Shown here: one piece after another, positions 1-12,700 of the stretch
Layout of the letters: each line of letters begins with the position of its first letter
Numbering within the stretch: position 1 is the first letter of the stretch
Assembly: GCA_023079485.1 (NCBI GenBank)
Contig: CM041083.1
Coordinates: 61,137,810 to 61,201,809, forward strand
Reading direction: 5' to 3'
Source: Archilochus colubris
Lineage: Eukaryota > Chordata > Aves > Apodiformes > Trochilidae
DNA length: 64,000 bases
Made by a program: the position numbers and the translations under genes
The notes under the pieces: generated by a model
Told to the model about the DNA's origin: nothing
What the model saw: the letters and a program-made list of their open reading frames with translations, nothing else
Databases searched by the model: none

Positions 1-2230
1 ACTGTGACAAAAGACAAAGACCGCTACTTTTTTTCCTCAGTTTAGCCTTTACTAGCAAGCTCCTGTCACACCAAAGTAAAAACCCATAGGACCTGATTAG
101 GTGTGATGAATTAGCATTAGACACTAATAGTTTTTTTCTGTCTGGATGGCTTCAAAAGAATAATCCCCAAAGTTATCAGAAATGCTGTCTGCAAGGTTCT
201 GGCCTTCCTGATATTTCCATGATGCTAATTGCTATCATTAGCAAGTTCCTTCCTCACCAGAGACAGTTGCAAAGGACAAGGTTGTGGGATTGGTTTTTGG
301 GTGATAAGTGTGCCATCTGCTTTCCTTTTATGGCCCCCAGTCAGATAGATTCATCAGTGCCACTTTAAAAGAAGTGCCAAAGGAGGAAAAAAAAGCCAGT
401 TACTTTACCAGATGTTACCCAATGTTTCATGATAGATGAAAAGACAGATAAATTGATGGTGATTAGAAAATTGTTGTGTTCTCACTATTCTTCTAGTTAC
501 ATTTCAAAGGAATGTCTTCAATAATAGCTACAGGCATTAAAAAGCAAAGTGTCAGGCTAATTGTGTCAGCCTCATGTTACAAGGACAGATTTGTGCATTT
601 TTTTTTAATCCATTTCAGCTTGTGGTGTCACTGTGCTGGGAAGGACGCAGCAGAGTGCCCAAACACATCAGAGAAATAGCTGTGATTCAGCTGTGCTTCT
701 CCTTTCAGCCACATTTCCTTTATACTGCTGTAATTTCTTTTCTCTGCCCTCCCCCAGCTACACAGAGCCACAGAGGCAGTGGTTGCAGAGGGTTTCTCAT
801 TTCTCATCATCTCCCTCTTCAGGTGGCTGCAGGGAGGACTGACAGATAAAAAGATTCCCCCCTACTTGGTTGTGGTCATAACATGGATGAGGAGGGAAGA
901 GGAGGGAAAGGTGTTGATTCTAAGCAATCTCATGCAGCCCAGAGTGTCGTCTGAGTCTACACGATACAAACAGAACCTCAAATCACCAAAGGAGATGAAA
1001 TTGAGATCTGAAATTCTTCCTCAGATGCAGGATTATCTGAAACTGAAATGTCAAGCCACTGCAAAATCTGTGACTGTCTGCAGGTACCAAAATCCCACTG
1101 TGAGGATTGATTTTCACTTCTGAAAGCAAGGAATGTTAATAACCTGGCACACAAAATCTTCAGGAAGTTAAGGGAAGGGCAGTGCTAAGCAGTTTGATTT
1201 TATTTTATTTTTTTTTTTTTTTTTTTTAGCAGTGAGATATCTCAGAGACTGTCCATAGCACTTCAGGTAAGGTCTTTTAAAGGTAGTTATCAATTCTCCA
1301 GAACTACCAAGGGGAAAATCCAAGGTTAAGAATGTATCTGTTAAATATTAGCCATTAAACTGAGGTGATTGGGAGTAAACTATTGTCTGAGGGAGGATTT
1401 TCTCACCCTTAGTTTCTAACCTCTGCTGGGCAGTGAGGCAAGTAGAGAATATTGTCTGTAAAAGCTGTATTCCTGATGAGTAAATCAAGCAGTAAGTATG
1501 GAATGAGACCCAAGTTAATTGTCATTTAGCTGAATATACAAAGGGTGAAATTTCCTATATTATGAGGTTCACATCTACAGAGTTCAGTTAGACTTGAATT
1601 CAAATTTTCCTGATTCTGAAAGTTGCTTCAAATATTTGGTTCAGTCACCTCCTTTGCCCTGCCCGCGGCCCAGGACACCATTTCAGCTCCTGGGGCCATC
1701 AGCTCCTGCTCCATTAATGCCACAGCAGGGCTCATCTCCAGTTTCCCACATCTCTGCCCTTGGGTCCCCCAAGGCATCCCATCCAATGATCCCAGGGCCA
1801 CGTCTGACCACAGGTGCCTCCGGTATACTTTGCATTCTACCACATGCCCACTTACAGTACTCAACCTCTTCACTTCTTCTTAAGGATGATTGATACAAAA
1901 ACTGCTTTCCTACATGCAGTTTTCCTCTAGAGCAGTAACCATAAGGATATGATGACACTAATTTGAGAGATCTGAATTGATGCAGTCCTGTTGAAATGTT
2001 ATGATACTGGGTGTATCCTTTCCAAGCACAAAAATATTGTGGAGTCTGTACACAGGATGCAAGTCACATATAACAACGGGAGTATGGCAAGAGGAGTAAT
2101 CATGCTTCTTTGTTTAAAAACAAAACAAAACAAAAGGAAAAAAAAAAAAGGCTGTCTTTCTTATGCATTATAAATGGTAGCATGACTCCTTTGTGCAAGA
2201 TTCTCCCACCTTTTGGAAGTGTTGTGTGTT
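1..2230. other. Unclassified non-coding DNA
   Basis: I see no gene or recognisable transposon here. The stretch is AT-rich with two GC-richer patches, about 570-850 and 1640-1830, each holding only short overlapping open frames on both strands and no family resemblance. A run of 20 T lies at 1208-1227. It is followed by AG and, at 1266, by a CAG/GTAAGG donor-like sequence, so a 37-base exon could be drawn at 1230-1266, but this is weak. Confidence 0.6.
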
Positions 2231-2254
2231 ATCTTTAACATACATTATTATTAT

Positions 2255-2346
2255 TAAAGGTGAATTAGTTTTAAAGGAACTAATTATTATTAACTGGTTG
2301 CCCTAGCAACACAGAGGGTTACCATAGTAGCCTCTTCTATGCAAAT
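2255..2346. promoter_or_regulatory. Candidate cis-regulatory cluster (RFX X-box pair, POU octamer, TAAT hairpin)
   Basis: An exact X-box-type site, GTTGCCCTAGCAAC, lies at 2297-2310 and fits GTNRCC-N2-RGYAAC. A second, one-mismatch site, GTTACCATAGTAGC, lies at 2318-2331. The POU octamer ATGCAAAT is at 2339-2346. Just upstream is an 8-bp inverted repeat, AATTAGTT/AACTAATT with a 7-base loop, which carries homeodomain-type TAAT cores. The motifs are seen in the sequence; an enhancer role is inference. Chance co-occurrence in 64 kb is possible, though an exact 12-position X-box is uncommon. Confidence 0.35.
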
Positions 2347-5300
2347 TGAAATATAGCCAATCTACAGCTTCATAGAACTGGGGATTTTAAAACCAAAGAA
2401 GAAAACATAAATACACTCCTTCACCTAGTGACCCATTGCCATTACATAGAACTAAGTCAGATCTTGAGATTTTTGGTGTTATCTCATTCCAGCTGTGACA
2501 GGTCGTGCTTGCTTTTCCCCTTTATTGAAAGTTTGAGGAAGCAAATTTTAAAAAGTTTAAAGCACATGGTAGCCATACAATTCACAATTTTGTGCCATTT
2601 GCTTTATGACAGGAATGAGGAGATTCAGGTTTTTGAGAACTTAGAAGGGTTCCTGAGCTAATTCTTTTTCCATGGGGCACTGTAGAAATCATACATCTCT
2701 CTCTATCCCTGCATTATCCATCACCCTGGGCCAGAGAAGGGAATGTCCCTCATTTCATTGCCTATTGTTAGAACTTTATTATCAGTAAATTATTTAGATA
2801 CAGTTTGACAGCACTCATGAGGACCTCCAAAAACCTCTCTGAATTAAGAAAGCATGGAGTACTTTTCACAGTATCACTGCAAGGTTGGTAAGTGATTTTG
2901 TCATTGACAAGAAATGACTAAACCACTAGGAAAAAAATGTGTCCAGTGGGGTCACAACCCCCTGTTTGGTCCAAGTCTTGCTGTTTCTGTCACTATCTTT
3001 TATTCATGTCACTTTCTCTGTTTTTCTTCAGCTAGAGTCAGTAATAGTGACTGAGCATTTGTGCCATTGCTCATATTGCAAAGATTTACAAAACACAGGT
3101 AAACAATTTCCTAATCTCATGATAATGCCACTGTGGTCAAATCATATTTTAGAACATCTTTTCAACATTGAATGTTTTTTATAAAGCTATAGTATCCCAA
3201 CTCAAAGGCCTATGCAGTAAGTGTTTCCTTAAAAAGGTGAAATGGTTTTCTAGTCTGTGCCACTGTGGAGAAAAGCTTAAAAAAACCCCAACATTCTGCA
3301 TAGTGAGTTGTTCATTCTTAACCCCTCCTCTCTCACCCCATTCCGCCTGGAGAATATTAAATTAATCCCAAATGCAAGTGAAATAACATCAATAAGCCCC
3401 AGATAACTTCATGTTTTCCTAAAGGCAGTGTAATGTTTCCAGAAAGTTTGCATCATTTCAGGAGTCAATATGGAAAAGTTGGAATTCTTATTTTCTCTCC
3501 AATATCACAAAGTTAGCATCACAATATTAACTTCAAGATTAGTCTTCATTTTCACCTAATATACTTCGTAATACTACTTCATGTAGAAGTCACATCTGAA
3601 CAATGCAGTTTTTTGTTAGCCTCTCTGTAGCAAAATAGTAGAGTTGTCTCTGGAGTACCAAGCTTTATTAATCTTATCACCAAGGTTTCATTTCAAAATG
3701 ATGTTTTTCAGAGCCCACACTCCCAAATCTACCCTGTAATTGTCCTGCACAACTGCTGGGCAGATACCGTGGAAGGTGAAGAAGTGTCCACAGCTGGGAG
3801 GGGAAGGCATCTCCCTCCCTATCAAACTTCCACTCTGACTGCTGATGCTACCTTGACTGTTGCCCAGGTGGAAAGGTTTGTGCTTCCTCCACATCTCAAT
3901 GTCTTCAGGGAGCTAAGCTGCTGCTTTGATGTGTGTGAACCTTTCAGTTTCTGGAAGCAACTCTTTGTGGGCAGACAAGATTCACACCTGCAAGTACCTG
4001 TTAAACTCTTTTTTCTGGGTGCCTTTTGCCTTGGCCAAATCCAGAGGTTTCTGATGATGGATTCCCATGAGAAAGGAGCTGCTAACAGGATAGTTCTGAA
4101 GAGAATAATTTCTTCTTTTTTTGTAGTGGCACTATGTTAACAAAGCTAAAATGACACTAAGTATAATATTTATGCAGGAGGTACTAACCATTAAAATCTG
4201 TTGAAATTAGAAACTAAGCAAACAGTACCTAGTCATAATTAATTAAGAGGAAGCTTTGCCCTTGATATTTTGTGCTGCATTTTAAGCTGACTGAACAACA
4301 CAGAATGAAGCAATTACAGCTTGTCTACCTTTTTTTTTTTTTTTTTTTCCAGAAAAAAGCAGGATCTTCCATTAAACACTGTGTTTTCTAAGAAAGTCTT
4401 TCTAAGAAAGACTTACATACAGTCATCCAAGTAATTAGTTCTAGGAAGACATACAGAAGTTCTATAGATGATTTTTGCACAAGAAATACTGTTTAATTAA
4501 AGAATTCAGTTTGCATGAAAAGGAATTATTATGAATTAGGGCAGAAGTTGAACATTAGTAATTTGTATGTATTTGAATGTAATTTCAAAGATAAATTTGT
4601 TTACTGTGTATAATGTAAGGTGAATTAATTCTTTGAGGGATCTGTAAATTCTCCTTCGTGTGAATCTAGAATATGGAGTTATGAGAGAAAAATGAGTTCA
4701 CAAACACATTTCTACCATCCTTTTCAGTTTGTTTGTGGATTTTATTGGGTTTTTAATACAATTGACATGTTTGGTTTTTTTAATAGTAGCATGGGTTTCA
4801 TGAAATTCTCACTATCAGAAAACCTCCCACTAGAGAATCCTACCCCCTTGTCCTAGGCTGCTTTGCTGCTGTTCTAGACTTATTTTCTTCAGCAGCTGCA
4901 TATATAACAAAACCCATGTCTTCTGGGAGAAAAAAACAAAAACAAAACCAAAAAACCAACATAAAATTCTTTGCTATACCTAAGCAGAATGAGTGTGATT
5001 CTGACAAGTATCATTTAAACTCCCTAGCACTGAGGTGGAGCGGTGAGGATGCTTTTCAGACACTCCTTGTCACTGGCACTTCTGTGTTGCTCTGGCAGGT
5101 AGGGAGTTTCTCTCTCTTTTTTTAACTCTTTAAGCAGATGTTCAGACCTATCTGACTTTACTGCCACAACCATGATCTCCTCACAATGTCATTTAAATGG
5201 TATCAGTATCCCAAGCTAAGGCTTTGCACCGCTGCGCACCTCCTGTACTGGCACAACACCAGGAGCAGGAGAGGCTCTGCACCGAGCTTATCTTCCACAC

Positions 5301-7015
5301 TGCCTGTGCTGCAGAGGTGACAGTCCTGTATAAATAATGTTCTTTTTTTTAAAACCTGTGGCTTCTGCTTTGGCCTTTTTATACATGCAAATAAGGCTGG
5401 GATGCAGGTAAGGGCCTTATTCAATAAATCATCCTGGAAAATTGACACCGTTTCTAACTAGTGTAGCATGCATTGGAAATTGTTCATATATTCAAATACC
5501 AGGCACTCAGACATGCTGATAAGCATCTGAAATAAAACTAAATTATCCAAAATCTCTTTTCTGTCTATAAGTTTGACCTAGAAATTCATATGAAAAGTTG
5601 GAAGTGCTGTCGGAAAGGTAGTTTGGGCATTCTATTTAAAAGAAAAAATTGAGAAGAGCTCTGTTCAGCAGGAATCTTTCCTCTGAATTTTTGGAGGAGT
5701 ATGATAATTGTTTTTGCAGAGTGCCGAGGTACATGTGCTGCCCCTGCTTACTGCACTTCTCTTTGTTGCAACTCAGGGTAAACTGCAAATGTTCAAACCA
5801 TGAGTCAAATATCCCAAGTTACAAGCAGTGGCTTCTGGACCTAAGATTAAAAAGACAATGAAGTCAGTGCAATTTCTTTTTGTTCTGCTTATGGTCGTTT
5901 TATAATCAGCATATTCAAGCTTTTCTTGGAAGCCAGGAGAGATAAATACAAGTTTTAAAGCGAGAAAAGATAGTTCTTTTGTGTAAAACCCCAGGTTCAT
6001 TTTTGAGTAAAAAGCTGGTAACTTTTAAGGGAAAGAAAAAGATATTTGCTTTGACAGTGAAGATGAAAATTAGAGGTCTTTTCAATAGATAAATTTACTA
6101 ACAAAACTTTCAAAGGAATTAGAAATAACTATAAAACTCCTCTGAATTTGGAAGATGGAGTTGGAAGAAGGAGTTCTTTTCAATTGCTTAAGAACTATTA
6201 AAAATTTACTTGAAACATTAATATATATATATAAATTTTTAATATTTTAAAATATTTTTTTTGTTTGGAAATTCTTGGTTAATGTGTCAAAGACTGGCTA
6301 TTCTTGTTGAAATATCTGTTTTCATTTAAAAGGTAAACACACTAAATCACTTATTTATTAAATCAAAACACTTGGGATGGATCAAACTGCTCAGGGTTGA
6401 CCCAACTTTTTTTCCCTCTCGTTCCTTTCAACTTTAAAATCGCAAACTGCATTTCAACCCAAGATATTCTTATGGCTCAACCAGTGATCTGAATGTTCTC
6501 TGTCAGCTTTTCAGTACTGCCTACAGTTGACTTGAAAGAGGAGATAATACTGAAGTCTTCTATAAGGGGCATTATCGTAGATATTTCTCCGACACTTCCA
6601 AATCTGATGCATCTGGAAAAACAGAACTACATGGTTCTGTCAATGCTAGTTCAGGACAATATTTAAAACTGAAAGCACCAGGAAAAATATAACAAAGGAG
6701 AATTTCTTTCTTGTCCTCAAAGAAGTATGGTTTGGAGTTGGCTGACATGTTAAAGCTCCGACAGCTGGTTGTATACTTTCAATACAAATAAACATTTCTA
6801 AATGCACAGTGCTAGAAGTTACTAAAAATACTGAGTTATTACTGTTGAAGACCTTGCTGTAATTTCAATTATACACTACTGTTTTTCACTGTGAGGTAAC
6901 TGCCATAAAAATTTGGACAAGAGCATTCATTGAATTATCACACTGATGTATCTGATTCACTGCTAGAAAACCCAGTTCTATAGCTCATTCCTCTAAGGAT
7001 CTTAAAATAATATAT
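2347..7015. other. Unclassified AT-rich non-coding DNA
   Basis: I find no gene, RNA or identifiable transposon. There is a T19 run at 4330-4348, a short duplication around 4390-4415 (CTAAGAAAG repeated) and a TA-rich stretch at 6219-6260. Open frames such as 3769-4140 (123 codons) have no recognisable family and no supporting context. Confidence 0.6.
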
Positions 7016-7029
7016 AAGCTAATTAGCTT
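7016..7029. promoter_or_regulatory. Perfect 14-bp palindrome with homeodomain core
   Basis: AAGCTAATTAGCTT is a perfect palindrome around the homeodomain dimer core TAATTA. A further GAATTAATTATGAA motif follows about 50 bases downstream. This AT-rich, TAAT-dense stretch resembles vertebrate conserved non-coding elements, but conservation cannot be judged from one sequence. Confidence 0.25.
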
Positions 7030-8060
7030 CAAGCATGATAAATGAAAAGGAATGATGTGTGCATGAATTAATTATGAAATTTTGTGAGGAATTATACTTT
7101 AAGTAGCTAAGGAATTAATGGTCTTTAAGAACAGGAAAGATTAGTAACTGTAAATTAATGGCCTGTATGAATTCTTAAAAGAGAACAATTGTTTGACTAA
7201 ATCAGGATCCATTTAAACTGAGGAACAGTTTGGATAAATTTCTAGTTTTTAATACTTTGCTTTCTCAAAACTATTGGTGATATTCTCTTTTACCTCCCTC
7301 TGTTTACTGTCTGTTGTAATGATTGATATCATTCATACTGATTTTTGTGTGTTTAAAATGCATGTAAATTGAACACTGTAAACCTTAAAACCACTGCTAG
7401 GGAAGGGGAATGAGTGTCATTAAATTCCATTTATAATTAAGTTGTATTATTGCTTAATTTGTTTGATTTCTCGAAACCATGAAGGATTTCCTAAGGCAGG
7501 GGAATTAAAAACAGTTTAATTTTTGGTAATAAGCAAGGTGAAAAATAGTTTGGGGATGGGGAAAATAATTTATTCTGGATTTTAAGAATATTAAATATTT
7601 TAGAAGAAAGCTGAAGGAAATAAAACTGCAAGTCATAGTAACTTCTACATGGAGAATAATTTTAAAATGACAAAATTAATTTTGTGTTCGTTTTTTCCAA
7701 AACAACTTTTTTAAACTGAAATGATCCCATGGTTCAAAAATCTGTCTTCACTCCAGCAGATTAATGGTTGTCCTTTTTATTGTCTCTAAGCAATTTTTAG
7801 CAGTTGAGAATGTGTGTGTAAATATACACCATGATAAACTTATACCTCTGCCTTTTTATTTCCTCCTAACAAACATTTAAAGTGAAAGAATAATCTGGTT
7901 CTATTAAGCATGTGTGTATTTTTGTTTTCAAAAGAATCAAAATAAACTCTACCAAATATTACAATTCTAAAAATGCACAAAATAACCCAAACTATAAAAA
8001 TCCATAAAATCCGTATTTTCCATGGTGTCTTGAATACTCTCTCTTGTCTTTCTCCCCCAG
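7030..8060. other. Unclassified AT-rich non-coding DNA
   Basis: I see nothing that supports a gene or a repeat family. The last ~30 bases are a pyrimidine-rich tract ending CCCCCAG, discussed with the exon-like segment that follows. Confidence 0.6.
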
Positions 8061-8236
8061 GTCTAGGAAGGTGTCTTTTAAACACAGATTTCATCTCCAG
8101 TTTTTCAGAGGATGACACGGAGAGCTACCCATTTCCTTCAATTCAAAAGAAAATGCCAGCCTGCCCTGCTCATGCCAGCTCATGGCCAACTATCAGGACT
8201 ACAGGTAGATGGGGGACCCACCATCCTAAGGATCAG
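8061..8236 (+). other. Exon-like segment, unrecognised
   Basis: A pyrimidine-rich stretch ends in CAG at 8060. An open segment follows, with donor-like sites ACAG/GTAGAT at 8214/8215 and TCAG/GTGAAG at 8236/8237. One frame is open across it, and the peptide includes an acidic run (SEDDTE) and KKMPACPAHASSW. Base composition is richer in GC than the flanks. I do not recognise the peptide. It could be an exon, part of a lncRNA, or chance; the splice sites are ordinary in strength. Confidence 0.2.
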
Positions 8237-8396
8237 GTGAAGTCACAGTGAAGGTGTGTGTCTGCCATTGCCTCATCTGCCCTGTGCACCCCTAGGCCTT
8301 CCCCGTGGACTCAGTTGGTTTGTTTGGAAGTTTTGGGGCATGATTTTCAGGGAAGGCAAGTCAACATAAATGCTGTTGTAGGATGAAATGAGGTAA

Positions 8397-9207
8397 CTTC
8401 CTGTCAGGGTTTAACACTGGCCCAGCAATTAAACCGAATGATAGATGTCCTCTATTAATCCCCCCGTCCTCCCTGATAAAGAAAGGAGAGAGAACAAGGG
8501 AGAGAGACTTATGGGTTGGAAATTAAACTACACAACTTTAATAAAATAGTAATGATAAATAGAAAAAATTACTAAATATATACAAATATACAGGAAAATT
8601 GATATCATGTTCCTCTCCCCTTCCCCCCAATAACTCTCACATCACCACCGAGGCTGCAGGGCAGCCCTGGGAAAGTCCAGGCTGGACTCCTGGGGTCAGC
8701 AGCAGTCGGGAGCTGGAGGCAGGAACACACAGATTCAGGCTGTCAGGGATCAGGACCACAGGCAGACGAATGGATGGAATCCTCCCAGGATGCTGAAGCA
8801 AAAAGGGACAGGTGACGAAGGAGAAGCAGGAAGGAAAGGAAAGGTTTGACCCTCATGATCCCTCAAATTTATACTGAGTATGATGTGTATAGGATGGAAT
8901 ACTCTGGTCAATTCTGGCATCCATCTTGTCCGTTCCTCCCCAAAGGAAGTTTTCAGGTGTAACCTCTTTACTCCTTTTCTCCTTACGGAGGGCAAAAATG
9001 TTCCTAAGAGCTGAGCAGTGTCCTTGGCTCTGCACACCAGTCTCTAGCAGTAACTAAGCATCAAGTGTTATCAGTCCCAGAAGCACACACTGGCTGAGAA
9101 ACTTGCTGTTAATTTCAGCAAGTGCAGTTACTTACGAAAGACCTAGCTGAAAGCAAAAGTACAAGACAGAAAATCACCTTCATCCTGGCCCAAACCAGGA
9201 CACTTCC
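8397..9207 (-). mobile_element. Solo LTR, ERVL-like family 1, copy A, with 5-bp target duplication
   Basis: The LTR spans 8402-9202 (801 bp). Its ends are the inverted repeat TGTC/GACA, and it is flanked by CTTCC at 8397-8401 and 9203-9207. Sense is the minus strand. That strand begins TGTCCTGGTTTGGGCC, has a TATAAAT box at about 8867-8873 and an ATTAAA poly(A) signal at 8537-8542. No internal retroviral sequence or partner LTR is nearby, so it is a solo LTR left by recombination. It is the most diverged of the three minus-strand copies: several CpG sites present in B and C are CA or TG here, and it differs at 8930-9000. Five-base duplications fit ERVL-type integration; the family name itself is from memory. 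Confidence 0.9.
8861..8873 (-). promoter_or_regulatory. TATA box of LTR copy A
   Basis: The minus strand reads TATAAATTTGAGG, the same core as in copies B and C. The upstream CRE half-site of those copies (ACGTCA) is ACATCA here, a CpG-type loss. Confidence 0.6.
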
Positions 9208-9720
9208 CCAGAAGATTCTTTTGACATCCAAGTTCCTCTGTGGTCCTATTCCACAGTTAAGTAGGATTTCTTTGTAGGGATATTGGGCAAGTGTCTGTAA
9301 TTCACATTAACATCCACTTTATTCTCTACGTTACAATTTAGTGTAGGGCACCTCTCCTGTGGAGAAGTTTTCACAGCCTCCTGTCAGATCCCTGAAGGTA
9401 CCAGAAGGCCACAATTTCAGGCTTACATGTGTGTACCCCCAGCCTCCCCAGCCCTTGGCCTCCAGGGCCACCTCAGCCCCTCCACTTAGCTTTTCCATGG
9501 AATGATGGGCTCCATCCCTATCTCCTGGGTGGCCCCTGGCCCCCCCTGTGCTCTGTGTGGCATTGTTGAATCCTTGATGAGAACCCATCTGGTGGGACAT
9601 GGACTTTGAATCATCCCATCCTGAGGTGCCCCCACTTGTTTCTCCCTGGCACCTCCAATTCCATGATTTTTTTTTAGGGGTAAAGTAAAACAACAGATCT
9701 GACAAGGACACAACCTTGAT
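9208..9720 (-). other. GC-rich patch with open frame, unrecognised
   Basis: A GC-richer block at about 9360-9660 abuts LTR copy A. On the minus strand it carries a 126-codon frame (9331-9711), rich in Gly and Ser, whose stop is followed within ~10 bases by AATAAA (9318-9323 on the minus strand). A piece reading like 'GGCCTTCTGGTACCT' faintly resembles CR1, but I could not extend the match. It may be an old retroelement remnant or a 3' terminal exon. I do not assign a function. Confidence 0.2.
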
Positions 9721-12700
9721 CAGTTTTAGCTAGTGTTCTGTTTAATTTCTCACCCTGATGTTTGAAAGCAGTCAAACGAGACCTCCTGATGACGGCCCAG
9801 AAAGCCTGTTATTATCTCTCTGCTGTTTACCAATTGTACTCTCTTGATGTTGGTGACAGCTGAAGTTAGGCAGAAATGAGAGAAATACATGCTTAGAGAC
9901 AACATAAAAATTTGGTTAAAGAAAATACCTGGATGTCTCTCTGGGAAGAAGAGTCAGCTATAGACACAGATACAGCTGAAGAATACATGTAACTATTTTT
10001 TTTTTTTTTTCATATATCATCCTCATTTCAGGTTTCAAATTTTCCCCCAGAATTAAATGATGGTTTAGATGGTAATTTCAAAAGGATTTCTATCCTGAGT
10101 CCTGCTGCTTAAAATCCTTACAATATCAGGGGAGGTTGCATAACACTGAGGCTTAATCTAAAGTTGACTGAGAGCTCTGAAAAAATTCAGTTGATCTGCC
10201 ATCTTTTGGTTCATTTCCTCTATATAAATTTCTCTGCAGAGATGACAGTGCAGATGAAACAGTGCAGTTTACTACACACTGTTGATTCTTTTTTCTTACT
10301 CTTTTTCCTGAACAAAGGAGTGGTTTTAAAAATAAAGGAAGGAAAAAAAAGAACAGAAAGATGCAGCAATATTTATTTTCTAAGGGGTTTTTTTTGCACA
10401 TTTCACAATTAATTATGAAAATAAATTCTTTGAATTTTACTTTTTATATTTTATCTCATTCTTCCAAGTGATTTCACTCAGAGTCTTTGAAATTGTAATT
10501 TCTAAATTCAGTCTAAAAAAAAACCAAAACCTGGTAATTCAAAGATCAAAACTCATTAGAGTGGGTGAAAAAATTCTGGTGTAGAAAACCTTTATGTATC
10601 ACCTTTCCACTAACCAACAGAACTTTTCCCAAAGTAGGATACAAAATTAGAAATGCCCTTTTTGGGTGGCCTGCACTTTGTGTGCTTGGTTCAAAGTAAT
10701 GGAGTCGCATGATACAGGAATAAGTCTTAGCTTTTTTTTGTAGAAGTAATTATGTGACTAATCCCACAAAATACTTCTGGTTTCTTCTGGATGTCCCTTT
10801 GTGGTCTGACCAAACCAGATACAGAAGCAGATAAGTAAATGACCTTCTTATAGTAAACAAAGCTCAAAGGTAATTTGAGAGATCCTGAAAATTACTTTAT
10901 GAGTAACAGATCTTTTAAATTTCCATCCAAATCAGAAAGAAATAAATGAAATACTGAGTCTAGATCAACAAAGTAGAGCAATCTGAAGAGGCTAATATCC
11001 TCAGACAGCACCTGAGAACGTTCTTTAATGTTTAGACTTTAAACCTTTTCATGCAAATTCTCAGTTGTAGCTACAGAAATCAAGCACTATGATTTTTGCT
11101 CTTTCTATTGCAGCATAACAAATGTTAGAAGGTAGTATCAGTGGGCAGTATCAGTGAAAACAGTAGTGACTTCAAGCAGGTTTACACACTGGCATCATGA
11201 TCCTTTATGAGCACTAACAAGTAGCTGTGGACACCTAAAAAAAATTAAAACACATTGAAGTTTGTCAGAGTGCTGAACCAGAGGAAAAAACATGAGTGCC
11301 AGTTTGCACAAATAGCTGTAGGGTCTCTCAAGCAATACATCCCTTGATAGGTTATATTAAGTCAAGTAAATGGCAAGCTTTGCTCATTCCAAACCTCTGA
11401 GCCAAATATTTGACTGTGAGGTATATGGATGCCAAAAGTAGATAACTGCCAATGAACTTTTGCCATGCTCCTTGAGGGCTCTGGGATGCCCTTGGCATCG
11501 TGTGGAACAGGGGATGAAGGCAGCTCCTCCTTCCTTTTGAAATCTGCTCTCTAGCAGACTGGTGCTGTTGTGATATTTGACCATGGAAACTGGCAGTGTA
11601 ATACTACCACTGTTTGTTCAAGAAAAAGGAGTGTTTCAGATCAGACAGTAGCAGTATACCAAACTTGCCACTTCTGCTCCTCATCTCAGTGACACAATAG
11701 GGTGAGATTTTGTATGTGATCTAATGGATAAGGAGTCTCTCTTAAGATAGAGATATCTTAAGATAGAGTAAAATCCACATATCTCATAATCTTATCTAGT
11801 GACATAGAAAGACTAGAAGCCTTTATAGAACTGAAAGATTTTAAATTGTCTTTTTCTCATTACCTAAGCTGCTGCTACGAGAAATAGAATATTATCGATC
11901 AAACATGATCTCCAGAATATTACTCTGTCACTCAGTGAAACAGTTTTGTTTGATTACATGTTTGTGTTGTTTAAAAGATTTTTATCTGTCTTCAGACAAA
12001 ATACATTATCTCCTTGGGGATTTGGAAAGGAATACAAGCAGATCTAATAAGCTGAAATGGAGAGGACCTGTTACATAGGAACATAAGTACAGATGTAACG
12101 TTTAGTTGTAGTTGTAGTACAGGGTTGTTTCTCTATCAAATGTACCCTTTTATGCCCAGATCTTACACTGAAGGGCCATTATGGACCTCTCATTCTCAGT
12201 TCAAATGCTGAAAATTTGGTGCCTAAAACACACATGGGAACCCAAATAAAAAACACCTTCTCTATTCAGAATTGTTCAAAAAATATTACATATGTACAGT
12301 ATTACGCATGTACATGACATCTGCTGGAATGAGGAACTGGAGACACTGAGGAAGTTTTCTTCCCACTTTCAGAATGATGTTTACTAAAAAGCGTAAGAAC
12401 AGTCTCAAAAAAAGTTGAACTGAAGTTGGAAGTCATAAAACTGATTTTTAAATTGCCTGTGTCCCTCTAATGAACTCTCATTAAACATTAGACAACAGGG
12501 TTGGCCATGAATTAGGCAAATACTCAGGCTATATGGTACCCAGCTTTCAGGAGGATCAGGAGAGATACGACTCATTAAAGAAAGACAAATCCAGAAAATA
12601 ATAGGCTGCACTTCCACTTTAATTTATTTTGAAGTAGACAGAGAAGAAAAGGAAATGGAGCTCATTTGTCTGTAAGTGAGTAGGTAGTTATTAAGAGACT

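Noticed and set aside
3769..4140. 123-codon plus-strand frame as a gene
   Set aside because: No family resemblance, no domain pattern, no repeat or splice support; composition follows the local DNA.
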